From assembly GCF_000742835.1 (NCBI RefSeq), contig NZ_CP008941.1, positions 558,001-622,000 of the forward strand: a stretch of DNA of 64,000 nucleotides, given 5' to 3'. Source of the DNA: Candidatus Paracaedibacter acanthamoebae. GTDB taxonomy: Bacteria; Pseudomonadota; Alphaproteobacteria; Paracaedibacterales; Paracaedibacteraceae. Under the pieces are notes generated by a model. The model had not been told where the DNA came from. It did not search any database and saw only the letters and a program-made list of their open reading frames with translations. Made by a program: the position numbers and the translations under genes. Positions within the stretch are counted from its first letter, which is position 1; every line of letters begins with the position of its first letter. Below, one piece after another: positions 18,210 to 28,092 of the stretch.

Positions 18210-18809
18210 TTACTCTGCTGTTTCGGCCTCAGCTTTAGCACCGCCACCAGGAGCAACGATAGAAACAAGTGTATTATCGCGTTCTGGATGAGCCGCAACA
18301 ACACCCTTAGGCAATTGAATATCTGTCAAGTGAATTGCATGTCCGGCCTCAACACCAGCAAGGTCAACAACAATTTCAGATGGGATAGAATCTGCTGGGC
18401 AGATAACTTCTAAGGTGTGATGGACAACGTTAACGATACCACCCTTTTTAACACCAGGCGCTTTATCATCATTGATGATGTGAACCGGAATGTTAACGTG
18501 AATCTTTGAATCTTTCGCAACACGCATAAAATCGATATGTAACGGTGCATCTGTTACGGGATGTAACTGAATGTCTTTAGCCAAAACGTGTTGTGTCTTG
18601 CCATCAATAGAAAGAGCGAACAAACGGCTAAAGAAGCCGGGTGTATAAAGCTCTTTAGAGATTGAACGTGGGTCAATAGAAATAAATTGATTTTCTTTGT
18701 TTTGGCCGTAAACAACGCCCGGCACAACGCCTTCACGGCGAATTGCGCGGGCACCACCTGTACCGGTTGCTTGGCGTGTTTGAGCTTCGATAGTTACAAC
18801 TGAACTCAT
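18210..18809 (-). CDS. rplY: 50S ribosomal protein L25/Ctc family
   Basis: L25 binds 5S rRNA in the large subunit. This is the long CTC form (199 aa): an N-terminal L25 domain (GTGGARAIRREGVVPGVVYG) and a C-terminal TL5-like beta domain (VVHHTLEVICPADSIPSEIVVDL). I place the start at ATG 18809, preceded by a GGAGAC ribosome site, rather than the open upstream extension to 18923, which has no family similarity. It forms an operon with pth, 2 nt downstream. Confidence 0.95.
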   Translation of the reverse strand: MSSVVTIEAQTRQATGTGGARAIRREGVVPGVVYGQNKENQFISIDPRSISKELYTPGFFSRLFALSIDGKTQHVLAKDIQLHPVTDAPLHIDFMRVAKDSKIHVNIPVHIINDDKAPGVKKGGIVNVVHHTLEVICPADSIPSEIVVDLAGVEAGHAIHLTDIQLPKGVVAAHPERDNTLVSIVAPGGGAKAEAETAE

Positions 18810-19040
18810 TAAATAGTCTCCATATGGAATAAACAATAACCTTGCCCGATTTATACTATCTTTTTGCGTTAATTGCAATTGATATTGTTTCAGACAAGGC
18901 GAATCTGTGACACTTTTAGCCACGATACACCAATCTCTATGGTGGCTGCAAATAAAATATACATCTCACTCTATAAAAAAATTGTTGTTGTGTGGGGGAT
19001 ATGACATACTAAAAAAGGTATATATTATATGTAGGTTAAT

Positions 19041-20441
19041 ATGGCTCTGTGGACATCCAAAGAAATAGAAGAAATTTTTAATTGCCGTGTTCCGGCAGAT
19101 TTTAAGGTTACCGGCATCTCGATTGATACAAGAACACTACAGCCCGGCGATCTATTTTTTGCCTTAAAAACACCACAATCTGATGGTCACCATTACGTCC
19201 TTGACGCCGCTCAAAAGGGTGCCGCTGCTGTCATCGTTTCCAACCAAACAGTGGGGTGCAGTTGTCCACAAATTATGGTCGATAGTCCATTTAAAGCCCT
19301 GCAAGAATTAGGGCGCTATGGCCGTATAAGATCCAAGGCCAAAATCATTGCAATTACCGGTAGTGTCGGAAAAACCACCACGAAGGAAGTTTTGCGTCAT
19401 GTCCTCGAGGGGTATGGCACAGTTTCTGCCTCAGTTGCTAGCTATAACAATCACTGGGGCGTTCCTTTGAGCCTGGCACGCCTTCAAAAAGATGCTAAGT
19501 TTGGCATTTTTGAGGTTGGCATGAATAACCCAGGTGAAACCACTCCCTTATCAGAAATGATCACCCCTCATCTCGCGATCATTACAGCTATTGCCCCCGC
19601 TCATATTGGGCAAATGGGGACTCTTGATAATATCGCTAAAGAAAAGGCTTGTATATTTGAGGGACTCCTTCCCAACGGTATTGCAATTTTGCCAGCTGAT
19701 TCAGATTTTTCTGCCTTTTTAAAAACAAAAGCTTTACAACACCATCCTGATCAACTTCTCACCTTTGGGGAATCTGTTGCTGCCGATGTTAAATTGGTTG
19801 ATTATAACTCGGATGAATCAGAAGCAAGGGTTACATTTGCCATAGGGGCAAGAGAACGCCAAACGTTTACTTACTCTCTCATTGGTCGCCATTTAACGAA
19901 TGCAGCGTTGATTGCTATTGCTGCAGCCAAAACCTTGAAACTAGATTTAAAAACAGTAATTAAACGTCTTGAAACAATGAAACCTGTTAGTGGTCGAGGT
20001 AAGCTCCATTCAATTACCCTGAAGGGCCAGCCGATAAAGTTAATGGATGACTCTTATAATGCAAATTTACTGTCGACCCTTGCGGCTGTTGATACATTAG
20101 CAAACCTTAAAATTATAAATCAGGGAAAACGGATTGCAATTTTAGGCGAAATGCTTGAGTTGGGCAGTTATGCTATTGATCACCATCAACAAGTTGCCAA
20201 AGCATGCATCGAAAAAGGTATTGATCGAATCTATTTTTGTGGCGGAGCAGCTATGAAGCAGGCCTTTGAGCTATTGCCTGACATCCATAAGGGAAGATTT
20301 GTATCAAGCGCTCAGGAGTTAATTGATCCCATCCTCAATGAAATTCAGGCCCATGATATCGTTTTAGTCAAAGGGTCAAAGGGAAGCCGAGTCAGCCTTG
20401 TGGCAGAGGCTTTAATCACAGCAAGCAAACAAGAGGAATAA
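19041..20441 (+). CDS. murF: UDP-N-acetylmuramoyl-tripeptide--D-alanyl-D-alanine ligase
   Basis: MurF adds D-Ala-D-Ala to the UDP-MurNAc tripeptide, the last cytoplasmic peptide step of peptidoglycan synthesis. The 466-aa protein shows the Mur ligase three-domain layout: an N-terminal uridine-binding part (GISIDTRTLQPGDLFFAL), a central ATPase with P-loop ITGSVGKTTTKE, and a C-terminal domain with DDSYNAN and ILGEMLELG. It lies 3 nt upstream of mraY, the conserved dcw order, but murE before it and murD after it are missing here. Confidence 0.97.
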   Translation: MALWTSKEIEEIFNCRVPADFKVTGISIDTRTLQPGDLFFALKTPQSDGHHYVLDAAQKGAAAVIVSNQTVGCSCPQIMVDSPFKALQELGRYGRIRSKAKIIAITGSVGKTTTKEVLRHVLEGYGTVSASVASYNNHWGVPLSLARLQKDAKFGIFEVGMNNPGETTPLSEMITPHLAIITAIAPAHIGQMGTLDNIAKEKACIFEGLLPNGIAILPADSDFSAFLKTKALQHHPDQLLTFGESVAADVKLVDYNSDESEARVTFAIGARERQTFTYSLIGRHLTNAALIAIAAAKTLKLDLKTVIKRLETMKPVSGRGKLHSITLKGQPIKLMDDSYNANLLSTLAAVDTLANLKIINQGKRIAILGEMLELGSYAIDHHQQVAKACIEKGIDRIYFCGGAAMKQAFELLPDIHKGRFVSSAQELIDPILNEIQAHDIVLVKGSKGSRVSLVAEALITASKQEE

Positions 20442-20444
20442 AGA

Positions 20445-21533
20445 ATGCTTTTTCATTTACTGCCGGGGTTATCGAATCAGATAGGTTTTTTAAATGTCTT
20501 TAAATACCTGACATTTCGAACCGGTGGTGCCATTCTAACATCCCTCCTTATCAGCTTTATTTTCGGATCTTCCTTTATTAATTGGCTAAAATCTATACAA
20601 AAAAACGGTCAACCCATTCGGGAAAATGGGCCTGAAGGCCATTTACTCACTAAAAAAGGAACCCCTACTATGGGGGGAGTTTTAGTTCTGATATCCTTGA
20701 CCATCAGTACATTATTATGGGGCAATCTTACGAATGTTTATCTGTGGACCGTCCTCTTCATTACGCTTGGATTTGGGCTTATTGGGGCATATGATGACTA
20801 TTTAAAATTAACTAAACAAAGTTCAAACGGATTATCTGGAAAACACAAGCTCATTCTCCAAGGGCTTATGACTTTAATCGCAACATATTTTATTGTTAAT
20901 CAAGGAAAATCTGGTTTTTCCACAAGCGTTGCCTTTCCCTTTATTAAGGACTATCTCTTGGATTTAGGAGTATTTTTCTACGTTTTCAGTTTCTTTGTCA
21001 TTGTAGGGGCTTCAAACGCTGTCAACTTAACGGATGGTTTAGATGGATTAGCCATTGTGCCCATCGTCTTAGCTTGCTCCTGCTTTGCTTTAATTTCGTA
21101 TTTAGTTGGTAACTCAGTATTCGCCAATTATCTACAAATTCAGCACGTTCCCGATGTCGGTGAGCTGTCAGTATTTTGCGGGGCTATGATTGGGGCTGGT
21201 CTTGGATTCTTATGGTACAATGCTCCGCCGGCTAAGGTTTTTATGGGCGACACAGGGTCTCTTGCTGCCGGCGGTGCATTAGGGGTTACATCTGTCATTA
21301 CTAAGCACGAAATTGTCTTAGCTATTATTGGTGGATTATTCGTTCTGGAAGCCATTTCTGTTATCCTGCAGGTTGGGTATTACAAATTAACCAAACGACG
21401 GATTTTTTTAATGGCGCCTATCCATCATCATTTTGAAAAAAAGGGATGGGCGGAAGCAACCATTGTGATTCGCTTTTGGATTATAGCTATGATCCTAGCG
21501 CTTATCGGTCTATCCACCTTAAAATTACGATAA
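20445..21533 (+). CDS. mraY: Phospho-N-acetylmuramoyl-pentapeptide-transferase
   Basis: MraY transfers phospho-MurNAc-pentapeptide to undecaprenyl phosphate, forming lipid I in the inner membrane. The 362-aa, ten-helix protein carries the family motifs: KKGTPTMGG, the acidic [26 protein letters not shown] and the histidine motif [12 protein letters not shown]. It contains two A7 tracts (20599-20605 and 21436-21442), both in frame, a useful control for the A-tract frameshifts elsewhere. It is translationally close to murF. Confidence 0.97.
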   Translation: MLFHLLPGLSNQIGFLNVFKYLTFRTGGAILTSLLISFIFGSSFINWLKSIQKNGQPIRENGPEGHLLTKKGTPTMGGVLVLISLTISTLLWGNLTNVYLWTVLFITLGFGLIGAYDDYLKLTKQSSNGLSGKHKLILQGLMTLIATYFIVNQGKSGFSTSVAFPFIKDYLLDLGVFFYVFSFFVIVGASNAVNLTDGLDGLAIVPIVLACSCFALISYLVGNSVFANYLQIQHVPDVGELSVFCGAMIGAGLGFLWYNAPPAKVFMGDTGSLAAGGALGVTSVITKHEIVLAIIGGLFVLEAISVILQVGYYKLTKRRIFLMAPIHHHFEKKGWAEATIVIRFWIIAMILALIGLSTLKLR

Positions 21534-21607
21534 TTTAGCCTGGTAACCAACTATTAACATATTTCTCCTAAACTAGAATTAGGAAGAATATTGTTAAGAG
21601 GTGGGTG

Positions 21608-22006
21608 ATGATACAGGCAGTTATGCTATTAGCACTAGCAAGCAGTTCTGGATTCGCATCTGAAGAAAGCGCCCTGATTTCATTTGAGGGTAGCGAGAGA
21701 GGATCTGACAGCCTTGTCGGTGAATTTTCTATCAGTCCGAAGATTAAAGATGATCTTGTTGTTTCAAATAGCGGGGAAAGTTTAACGGCTCATTCAGGAA
21801 TTGTTATGACAGAAAGTGGGCAGGGTGGTGCTGATGCGGCTGACTCTGATTCTGGTAATGAGGATTTTAATAACGACATTTATGATAAAAAGAAGAATAC
21901 AAAGAAACGTAAAACAGAGGGTGATGAGCTTGATCCGTATCAATGGTGGACCCAAGCGAATGCTCATCAGCAGGTTCATTTTATGTCAACGTTTAATCCT
22001 TCTTAA
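21608..22006 (+). CDS. Hypothetical exported acidic protein
   Basis: This ~132-aa product begins with a signal peptide (MIQAVMLLALASSSGFA) and is otherwise low-complexity and acidic, rich in Ser, Gly, Asp and Asn, with a basic patch KKKNTKKRKTEGDE near residue 100. A GAGGTGGG site precedes both GTG 21605 and ATG 21608. It has no recognised domain. The KKRK cluster resembles a eukaryotic nuclear-import signal, but in so short and disordered a protein this is weak. It stands alone between mraY and uvrD. Confidence 0.6.
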   Translation: MIQAVMLLALASSSGFASEESALISFEGSERGSDSLVGEFSISPKIKDDLVVSNSGESLTAHSGIVMTESGQGGADAADSDSGNEDFNNDIYDKKKNTKKRKTEGDELDPYQWWTQANAHQQVHFMSTFNPS

Positions 22007-22061
22007 TTTATAATTATAATTCGTGTACACTCAAGAAAACTAATTCAGAAAGAGTGTTCAC

Positions 22062-24245
22062 GTGTTGCCTCAAAAAATCAGTGATTCCCTTACCTTTGAT
22101 AATTTAAACTCGCCTCAACGTCGCGCTATCGAAACCACTGAGGGGCCTGTGCTTGTCCTTGCAGGGGCTGGAACAGGGAAAACTCGAGTTCTCACAACAC
22201 GACTGGCTTATATTATAGAAAAAGGCTTGGCCTTTCCCAATCATATTCTATCTGTAACCTTTACGAATAAAGCGGCAGCGGAAATGCGTGAGCGCGTAGC
22301 CACTTTGGTAGGACGAGCAACCGAAGGTTTTTGGCTCGGAACATTTCACTCTTTAGCCGTTCGCATTCTCCGCCGTCATGCAGAAGTAGTAGGACTGACG
22401 AGTGACTTTACGATTTTAGATTCCGATGACCAACAACGGTTATTAAAACAAATCATTCAAGCTCAAGGCATTGATGATAAGAAGAACCCACCCAAAATGG
22501 TAGCAGCCGTTATCAATCGTTGGAAAGACCGTGGATTGTTACCCAATAAAGTCAGCCCCTCCGAAGGACGCGGCAGCCAAATGCTGCTTGCAATTTACCA
22601 GGAATACCAAGAACGCCTACGTATTCTAAATGCAGCAGACTTTGGCGATTTGTTGTTGCACAATTTAACTATTTTTCAAACGCAGCCGGCAATTTTGCAA
22701 TCTTATCAATCCCAATTCAGATATATTTTGGTGGATGAGTATCAAGATACGAACATTGCCCAATATTTATGGCTTCGGCTTTTAGCAATGGGGCATGGCA
22801 ATATCTGTTGCGTCGGAGATGACGATCAGTCAATCTATGCTTGGCGCGGGGCTGAAGTTGGCAATATTCTCAGATTTGAAGAGGATTTTGCAGGAGCAAT
22901 GGTAATTCGACTTGAGCAAAATTATCGCTCTACCCCTCATATCTTGGGGGCAGCAGCTGGCTTAATTAGCAATAATTCGGGTCGTTTTGATAAGACACTT
23001 TGGACAGATGTGGATCAAGGTGAAAAAGTTACTGTACGGGGAACCTATGACAGTATCCAGGAAGCCCGCTTTATTGGTGATGAAATTGAAGACCGTCAGC
23101 GGCATGGCCAAGCTTTGTCACAAATGGCTATTTTGGTACGAGCAGGCTATCAGACCCGCGAATTTGAAGATAGATTACTCGTTTTAGGAGTCCCTTATCG
23201 TGTTATCGGTGGGCAAAAGTTCTATGAACGTATGGAAATTCGTGATGCCTTAGCCTACTTGCGCATTATTGTGCAACCCCAGGACGGACTGGCTTTTGAG
23301 CGTATCATTAACACGCCACGCCGTGGCGTCGGAGCAAGTTCTCTGCAGATTATTCATACGGAATCTCGGGCTGCTGGGTTACCTTTGCTCGAAGCAACCA
23401 AGAGGCTTTTAGAAGAAGGAATGATCAAAGGGAGCGCTAAAAATGCATTGCATCAATTTATTAAACAGCTAGAAATCTGGCGCGATCGTTTGCCTGATAT
23501 GGGGCCGGGCGAGTTTGCTAAAATGATTCTGGATGAATCAGGCTATACGGAAATGTGGCGCCAAGATAAGTCCGCGGATTCTCCTGGACGTTTGGAAAAC
23601 TTGAAGGAACTGATTAATGCTATTAAGGAATTTGACACCATTCAGGCTTTTCTTGAACACGTCAGCCTTGTGATGGATACAACCTCAACAGTGAACAACG
23701 ATATGGTCAATTTAATGACTCTTCATGCCGCAAAAGGTTTAGAATTTGAGACTGTTTTTCTTCCTGGGTGGGAAGAATCTATATTCCCTAACGCACGGGC
23801 ACTGGATGAAAATGGTCTTGAAGGATTAGAAGAAGAGCGCCGATTGGCTTATGTGGGAATCACTCGAGCGCGTCAACAAGCCATTATAACGTATGCCCAC
23901 AATCGCAAAACCTTCCAAGGATGGCAGTATTCAACGCCCTCTCGATTTATTGGGGAACTTCCCAAGGAACATGTCCATCTTATCCAAGCCAGTGGTTCCG
24001 AAGCTTTACATGGAACAAGGACCTTATCGGGTCAGCACCCTAACAAAAGTTCTTACTCAAAAATGGATATTTTTGAGGCTGAGTTTTCTGTCGAACCCAC
24101 CCATACTTTTAAAAAGGGTGGGCGCGTCTTTCACTTAAAATTTGGTTATGGTTTCGTTCATGATATAGATATGGATAATATTAAAGTTGAATTTGAAACA
24201 TCAGGAATCAAAACTGTAGTCGCCGACTATTTAGAGCATGCCTAA
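22062..24245 (+). CDS. uvrD: UvrD/PcrA-type superfamily 1 DNA helicase
   Basis: This 3'-5' helicase acts in nucleotide excision and mismatch repair. The 727-aa protein shows the SF1A motifs in order: LAGAGTGKTRVL (Walker A), TFTNKAAAEMRERV (Ia), GTFHSLAVRILRRHA (Ib), VDEYQDTN (II), GDDDQSIYAWRGA (III), LEQNYRST (IV), MTLHAAKGLEFETVFLPG (V) and EERRLAYVGITRAR (VI). The C-terminus ends in a Tudor-like GGRVFHLKFGYGFVHDID, as in PcrA/UvrD. It starts at GTG 22062 and overlaps the YciI-like gene by 8 nt. Confidence 0.95.
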   Translation: MLPQKISDSLTFDNLNSPQRRAIETTEGPVLVLAGAGTGKTRVLTTRLAYIIEKGLAFPNHILSVTFTNKAAAEMRERVATLVGRATEGFWLGTFHSLAVRILRRHAEVVGLTSDFTILDSDDQQRLLKQIIQAQGIDDKKNPPKMVAAVINRWKDRGLLPNKVSPSEGRGSQMLLAIYQEYQERLRILNAADFGDLLLHNLTIFQTQPAILQSYQSQFRYILVDEYQDTNIAQYLWLRLLAMGHGNICCVGDDDQSIYAWRGAEVGNILRFEEDFAGAMVIRLEQNYRSTPHILGAAAGLISNNSGRFDKTLWTDVDQGEKVTVRGTYDSIQEARFIGDEIEDRQRHGQALSQMAILVRAGYQTREFEDRLLVLGVPYRVIGGQKFYERMEIRDALAYLRIIVQPQDGLAFERIINTPRRGVGASSLQIIHTESRAAGLPLLEATKRLLEEGMIKGSAKNALHQFIKQLEIWRDRLPDMGPGEFAKMILDESGYTEMWRQDKSADSPGRLENLKELINAIKEFDTIQAFLEHVSLVMDTTSTVNNDMVNLMTLHAAKGLEFETVFLPGWEESIFPNARALDENGLEGLEEERRLAYVGITRARQQAIITYAHNRKTFQGWQYSTPSRFIGELPKEHVHLIQASGSEALHGTRTLSGQHPNKSSYSKMDIFEAEFSVEPTHTFKKGGRVFHLKFGYGFVHDIDMDNIKVEFETSGIKTVVADYLEHA

Positions 24246-24516
24246 AATGACTCCTCACCTTTTCATCATAATTTTAAAATGTACAGCCCCTTTTGATCGC
24301 ACAGAACAAAGCATTGTTCCTCATCGGGAATACTTAGATTTATATTATAAATCAGGCCATTTTCTGGCCTCAGGTCCGCTTGTCCCCCGTACAGGCGGTG
24401 TTATCATTGCTAAAGCAAAGGATAAGTAAGAATTAGATAACATTATGCAGCAAGACCCCTTCAGTCTTGAACAAATTGCGGAATATGAAATTATGGAATT
24501 TAATGTTGTTAAATAA
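24238..24516 (+). pseudogene. YciI-family protein with in-frame TAA
   Basis: The frame from ATG 24238 encodes a YCII domain (FDRTEQSIVPHREYLDLYYKSGHFLASGPLVPRTGGVII) and stops at TAA 24427-24429 after 63 aa. The same frame then continues with the expected family end, ELDNIMQQDPFSLEQIAEYE and IMEFNVVK, to TAA 24516. The full domain is ~92 residues, so a single nonsense codon truncates it by a third. YciI proteins are small ferredoxin-like enzymes of mostly unknown reaction. The start overlaps uvrD. Confidence 0.8.
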
Positions 24517-24770
24517 GCTAGCCTTTTAAAGGACTTCTTTGGATAAAAAAGGGTAACTATTTGTGGTTGTCTCCCTAAAAAAATTGCACTTCCTTTACGG
24601 TAATAATAATTGAATTCGCTTTCCTGTAAAGAGTATAAAACAAAGGCACAGCCTGTTCCTTACTGTGATTTTAAAAAATTTTATATCTAAATTTATTAAT
24701 CCCGTTGTCAGGCACCCCATGAGCAGGATATGCTGTAGGCAATAAATATTATAATTTATAAGAGGAAAAT

Positions 24771-25253
24771 ATGACTATAACCATCGGCAGCCACATCCCA
24801 AGTGCAGAATTAAAAGCCCTTGTTAATGGAGAGATCAAAGAAATAGGTGTTCAGAGCCTATTAGAACATAAAAAATCCGTGATTTTTGCAGTTCCAGGCG
24901 CCTTCACAGCAACCTGTTCGAATGATCATCTTCCCAGCTATGTTAATCAACTGGCGGCTTTAAAAGCCAAGGGTATTGATCAAGTGATTTGCTTGGCTGT
25001 CAATGATATTGCAGTTCTAAAGGCTTGGGCAGAGCAGCATCACGCCACAGCCATCATATTCTTAGCAGATGGAAGTGCTGCTCTTACAAAACGCATGGGA
25101 TTAGATATTGACTTATCCGATTATGGCATGGGCATCCGATCTAAGCGGTATGTCATGGTTGTTAACAATGGTATCATTAAAAAACTTGACATTGAAGAGT
25201 CTCCCGGAGTTTGCAGCATTTCCAGTGCCACGACTCTTATTGATGCTTTATAG
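24771..25253 (+). CDS. Prx5-type peroxiredoxin
   Basis: This thiol peroxidase reduces hydrogen peroxide and organic peroxides. At 160 aa it matches the atypical Prx5 group: VIFAVPGAFTATCSNDHLPSY contains the peroxidatic Cys49, with Ala in place of the usual Pro in PGAFTPTCS, and SKRYVMVVNNGIIKKLDIEESPG is the conserved C-terminal part. A further Cys in SPGVCSISSA may be resolving. GAGGAAAAT precedes the ATG. No electron-donor gene is adjacent. Confidence 0.93.
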   Translation: MTITIGSHIPSAELKALVNGEIKEIGVQSLLEHKKSVIFAVPGAFTATCSNDHLPSYVNQLAALKAKGIDQVICLAVNDIAVLKAWAEQHHATAIIFLADGSAALTKRMGLDIDLSDYGMGIRSKRYVMVVNNGIIKKLDIEESPGVCSISSATTLIDAL

Positions 25254-25357
25254 CCAATTATTCATTCTCTTAATGGTAAAATTGCTTGGAAAGGGAAGAA
25301 GAGATTCTTTCATTTCCAATTTTACGGATGAAAGTTATGTTTGAAATTCTTCCAGTT

Positions 25358-26212
25358 TTAGCGCTGACTTTGTAGCCACCTAATAATGGTCTCGATTTGA
25401 TCCTCCGCCATAAGGGCAGGGGCATGGGCCACTTCTTGAAACTCCGCATATTTTACATCTTCCCGTTCCAACATTTTATTAACGGTGTCCTTACTTAGGA
25501 CCTCAGATTCAGCACCCCGAATTACAAGGATGGGTGCAGCAATTGTTTCCCAAACATACCAAAGATCCGTTTCTTTCACATCAAAGCAATCAACAATTTT
25601 GGGGTCATAGCTTAGAACTAGTTCGTTGTTTTCGTTTTCAATAAAGCTATAATCGGTCATGTGATTCAATTGATCCTGGCTCATACGGCCAAAGGGTAAC
25701 AGCAATTGCCTTAAAAAATTCTGGGCTGTTTCTCTGGTTTTAAAGGTTGGCATTAAACCGAGATATTGTTTTATGCGTGCCAACGGAGGGGCAGGAATAA
25801 AAGGACCAATGTCATTCAAGATAAGGTTGCGAATGGGAGTATTTTCAAAGCTTGCCAAACCCATGCCAATAATGCCGCCCATGGAAGTGCCAATCCAGTC
25901 CACGCGATCTACATTGAGCCTGGCAATTAATTCAACTAACTCATTCATGTGTTTATAAATATTATAATCACTTAGATTACGGTGCCAATCACTTTTTCCT
26001 CGGCCAGGCATATCCGGGCAGATGACGCGATAGCCAATCCCCACCAAAGCCTTGGCTAAATAATCAAAATCTCGACCATTGCGTGAAAACCCATGTACAC
26101 AAATGGCAACCTTATCAGAGATTGGATTTCCCCATTCTGTATAGTGTATATTATGGAATCCGGTACTGGATAAACATTGTAGGGTTCGGGCTTGGGGAAT
26201 TAAATCGGTCAT
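25358..26212 (-). CDS. Alpha/beta hydrolase
   Basis: The ~284-aa enzyme has the hydrolase fold: an oxyanion HG motif in CVHGFSRNGRDFDYLAKAL, the nucleophile elbow GTSMGG, a late acid in LVIRGAESEVL and the catalytic His in VAHAPALM. I place the start at MTDLIPQ (26212) rather than the upstream ATG at 26245. Substrates of this family range from esters to epoxides and cannot be told from sequence. It is transcribed convergently with the peroxiredoxin gene. Confidence 0.85.
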   Translation of the reverse strand: MTDLIPQARTLQCLSSTGFHNIHYTEWGNPISDKVAICVHGFSRNGRDFDYLAKALVGIGYRVICPDMPGRGKSDWHRNLSDYNIYKHMNELVELIARLNVDRVDWIGTSMGGIIGMGLASFENTPIRNLILNDIGPFIPAPPLARIKQYLGLMPTFKTRETAQNFLRQLLLPFGRMSQDQLNHMTDYSFIENENNELVLSYDPKIVDCFDVKETDLWYVWETIAAPILVIRGAESEVLSKDTVNKMLEREDVKYAEFQEVAHAPALMAEDQIETIIRWLQSQR

Positions 26213-26296
26213 GGATAAATCTGCTTTTTTGTAACAATTTGTCAATTAAACTCATATTATAATTCTAGGATATAGAATTAAATTTGGCCACCCTGA

Positions 26297-27508
26297 ATGA
26301 ATATTAACAATATTAAACTCGCCGCCCAAAAAATGCAGGACGTTCTTTTTCGCACTCCAATTGTTCCAGCACCTTGGCTAAGCAAGAAAATTAGAGGGAC
26401 TGTCTATCTAAAGCTTGAAAATCTTCAATATACGTCTTCCTTCAAGCCACGGGGTGCTTTGATTAAAATGCTTAATCTGACGCCTGAACAAAAGGATAAA
26501 GGCATTGTCGCTATGTCTGCGGGTAATCATGCTCAAGGCGTGGCATTTCATGCTCAACGAATGGGAATTCCAGCAACAATCATTATGCCCGAATCCACAC
26601 CTATTGCCAAAGTTGAAAGAACACGAAATTTAGGTGCTATCGTCGTTCTCTCAGGATCCAATTTGGCCGAGTCAGAACTGACGGCCCTTGAATTTGTAGA
26701 AAAAGGCCTGACTCTTATTCATCCTTATGACGATGAAGACATTATCACCGGGCAGGGCACGGTTGCACTGGAAATGCTAGAAGATCGCCCTGATATCGAT
26801 ACATTAATTATTCCCGTAGGGGGTGGGGGGTTAGCCTCAGGCTGTTCTATTGCCGCTAAGGCCTTAAATCCCAATATAAAAATTTACGGCGTACAATCCA
26901 CAGCTTGTCCCGCCATGATCCATACCCTTTATCCCGAACGGTGGTTCATGCCGCCTGATTCCAGTAGCCTGCCCTTAGCGGAAGGGATTGCAGTCAAAAA
27001 CCCCGGCATGATTACTCGTGAGATATTAAAGACTCATTTGACCGATATTTTAGCCGTAGAGGATACGGAAATTGAGGATGCCGTCGATGCACTTGCCATG
27101 GGTGCCAAGGTTGTGGCAGAGGGGGCAGGGGCGGCGGCTGTTGCGGCTTTGATCAAGAATCCCGATTTATTTTACGGCAAAACAGTTGGAATTATTGTCT
27201 GCGGCGGCAATATTGATTCTCGAGTTTTTTCATCGCTTATTATGCATAGCTTGGTCCGGCAAGAAAAATTTATTCGCATCAAAATTAAAATTCCTGATAC
27301 CGCCGGCACTCTCGCTAAGGTTACCGGAATTATCGGCCATCTAGGCGGTAATATTTTTGAGCTGATCCATCAGCGGCATTTTACAAACTATTCCTCTAAG
27401 ATGACAGTGTTGGAAGTCACGATCGAAACTCGAGGCCGAGACCATTCTCAGCAAATTATTCAAGAGTTAATAAATGAAGGTTTCCCCACTTCTTTCTACA
27501 GAACTTAG
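26297..27508 (+). CDS. ilvA: Threonine ammonia-lyase (biosynthetic/catabolic, ACT domain)
   Basis: This PLP enzyme deaminates threonine to 2-oxobutanoate. The PLP lysine lies in SSFKPRGA (~residue 50), the phosphate-binding loop is GGGGLASG, and an ACT domain fills the last ~75 residues (IKIPDTAGTLAKVTGIIGHLGGNIFEL). The 403-aa length matches the short single-ACT form. It could feed isoleucine synthesis or degrade threonine; no ilv genes are adjacent. It is a monocistronic unit by spacing. Confidence 0.92.
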   Translation: MNINNIKLAAQKMQDVLFRTPIVPAPWLSKKIRGTVYLKLENLQYTSSFKPRGALIKMLNLTPEQKDKGIVAMSAGNHAQGVAFHAQRMGIPATIIMPESTPIAKVERTRNLGAIVVLSGSNLAESELTALEFVEKGLTLIHPYDDEDIITGQGTVALEMLEDRPDIDTLIIPVGGGGLASGCSIAAKALNPNIKIYGVQSTACPAMIHTLYPERWFMPPDSSSLPLAEGIAVKNPGMITREILKTHLTDILAVEDTEIEDAVDALAMGAKVVAEGAGAAAVAALIKNPDLFYGKTVGIIVCGGNIDSRVFSSLIMHSLVRQEKFIRIKIKIPDTAGTLAKVTGIIGHLGGNIFELIHQRHFTNYSSKMTVLEVTIETRGRDHSQQIIQELINEGFPTSFYRT

Positions 27509-27588
27509 AATCTTTATTGCTAAAAAAAATAGAAAAGATATGATGGTAACTAGAAATAACTCTAGACAATAATTTTTGGAGAAAAAAA

Positions 27589-27723
27589 ATGAAGAACATT
27601 TTTCTATCAATTCTTTCATTATTTGCTCTTTTGTCGGCGGCTGTTGCGTGCCCAGATCATGATCAAAAACCAACGCCTCCAGCAGAATCCACACAAGATC
27701 AAGATCTTACAGAATCAGACTAA
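27589..27723 (+). CDS. Small exported protein, possible lipoprotein, 44 aa
   Basis: From ATG 27589, preceded by TTTGGAG, the frame encodes MKNIFLSILSLFALLSAAVA then CPDHDQKPTPPAESTQDQDL and TESD. It has a textbook signal peptide with a Cys right after the cleavage region (AVA-C, a weak lipobox) and a short acidic, Pro-rich tail. This resembles the small entericidin-like or other lipoprotein peptides of proteobacteria, but I cannot assign a family. Confidence 0.6.
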   Translation: MKNIFLSILSLFALLSAAVACPDHDQKPTPPAESTQDQDLTESD

Positions 27724-27862
27724 GTCGGCAGAGGGCAGAAAACGCTGACCCCACCCAGAGTTTTTTTTATAAGTTTTTGTTTTATGCTTGCTCTTTTAAC
27801 TAAAATAAGATAGAAAATTGGTAAGGTATTTTTTGTGCGAATAAATTTGAGGTCTATTTAAA

Positions 27863-28069
27863 ATGGCAGTTCCAAAGAAAAAAACATCCCAATCACGTCG
27901 TAACATGCGTCGTTCACATCATGCTCTTACGCCTGTGAATGTTAACGAATGCTCTAGTTGCGGGTCCCGTAAACTTCCCCATCACATTTGCCCATCCTGT
28001 GGACACTATAATGGTCGTCAAGTCATCAGCCAAGCAGCCGCTGTCGAAGACAATCAATCAGCTGAATAA
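27863..28069 (+). CDS. rpmF: 50S ribosomal protein L32
   Basis: L32 is a small large-subunit protein. The 68-aa sequence opens with the typical [20 protein letters not shown] and has a four-cysteine zinc ribbon, [18 protein letters not shown]. It heads the conserved rpmF-plsX-fabH unit; plsX starts 23 nt downstream. Intact. Confidence 0.97.
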   Translation: MAVPKKKTSQSRRNMRRSHHALTPVNVNECSSCGSRKLPHHICPSCGHYNGRQVISQAAAVEDNQSAE

Positions 28070-28092
28070 TTCCTGTCTCACGGGAGTGATCG

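Noticed and set aside
15289-24429. Reassignment of TAA to a sense codon, given two in-frame TAA codons
   Set aside because: TAA ends many intact genes in the window, such as rnd, trhO, rpsU and RNase J, at the expected family length.
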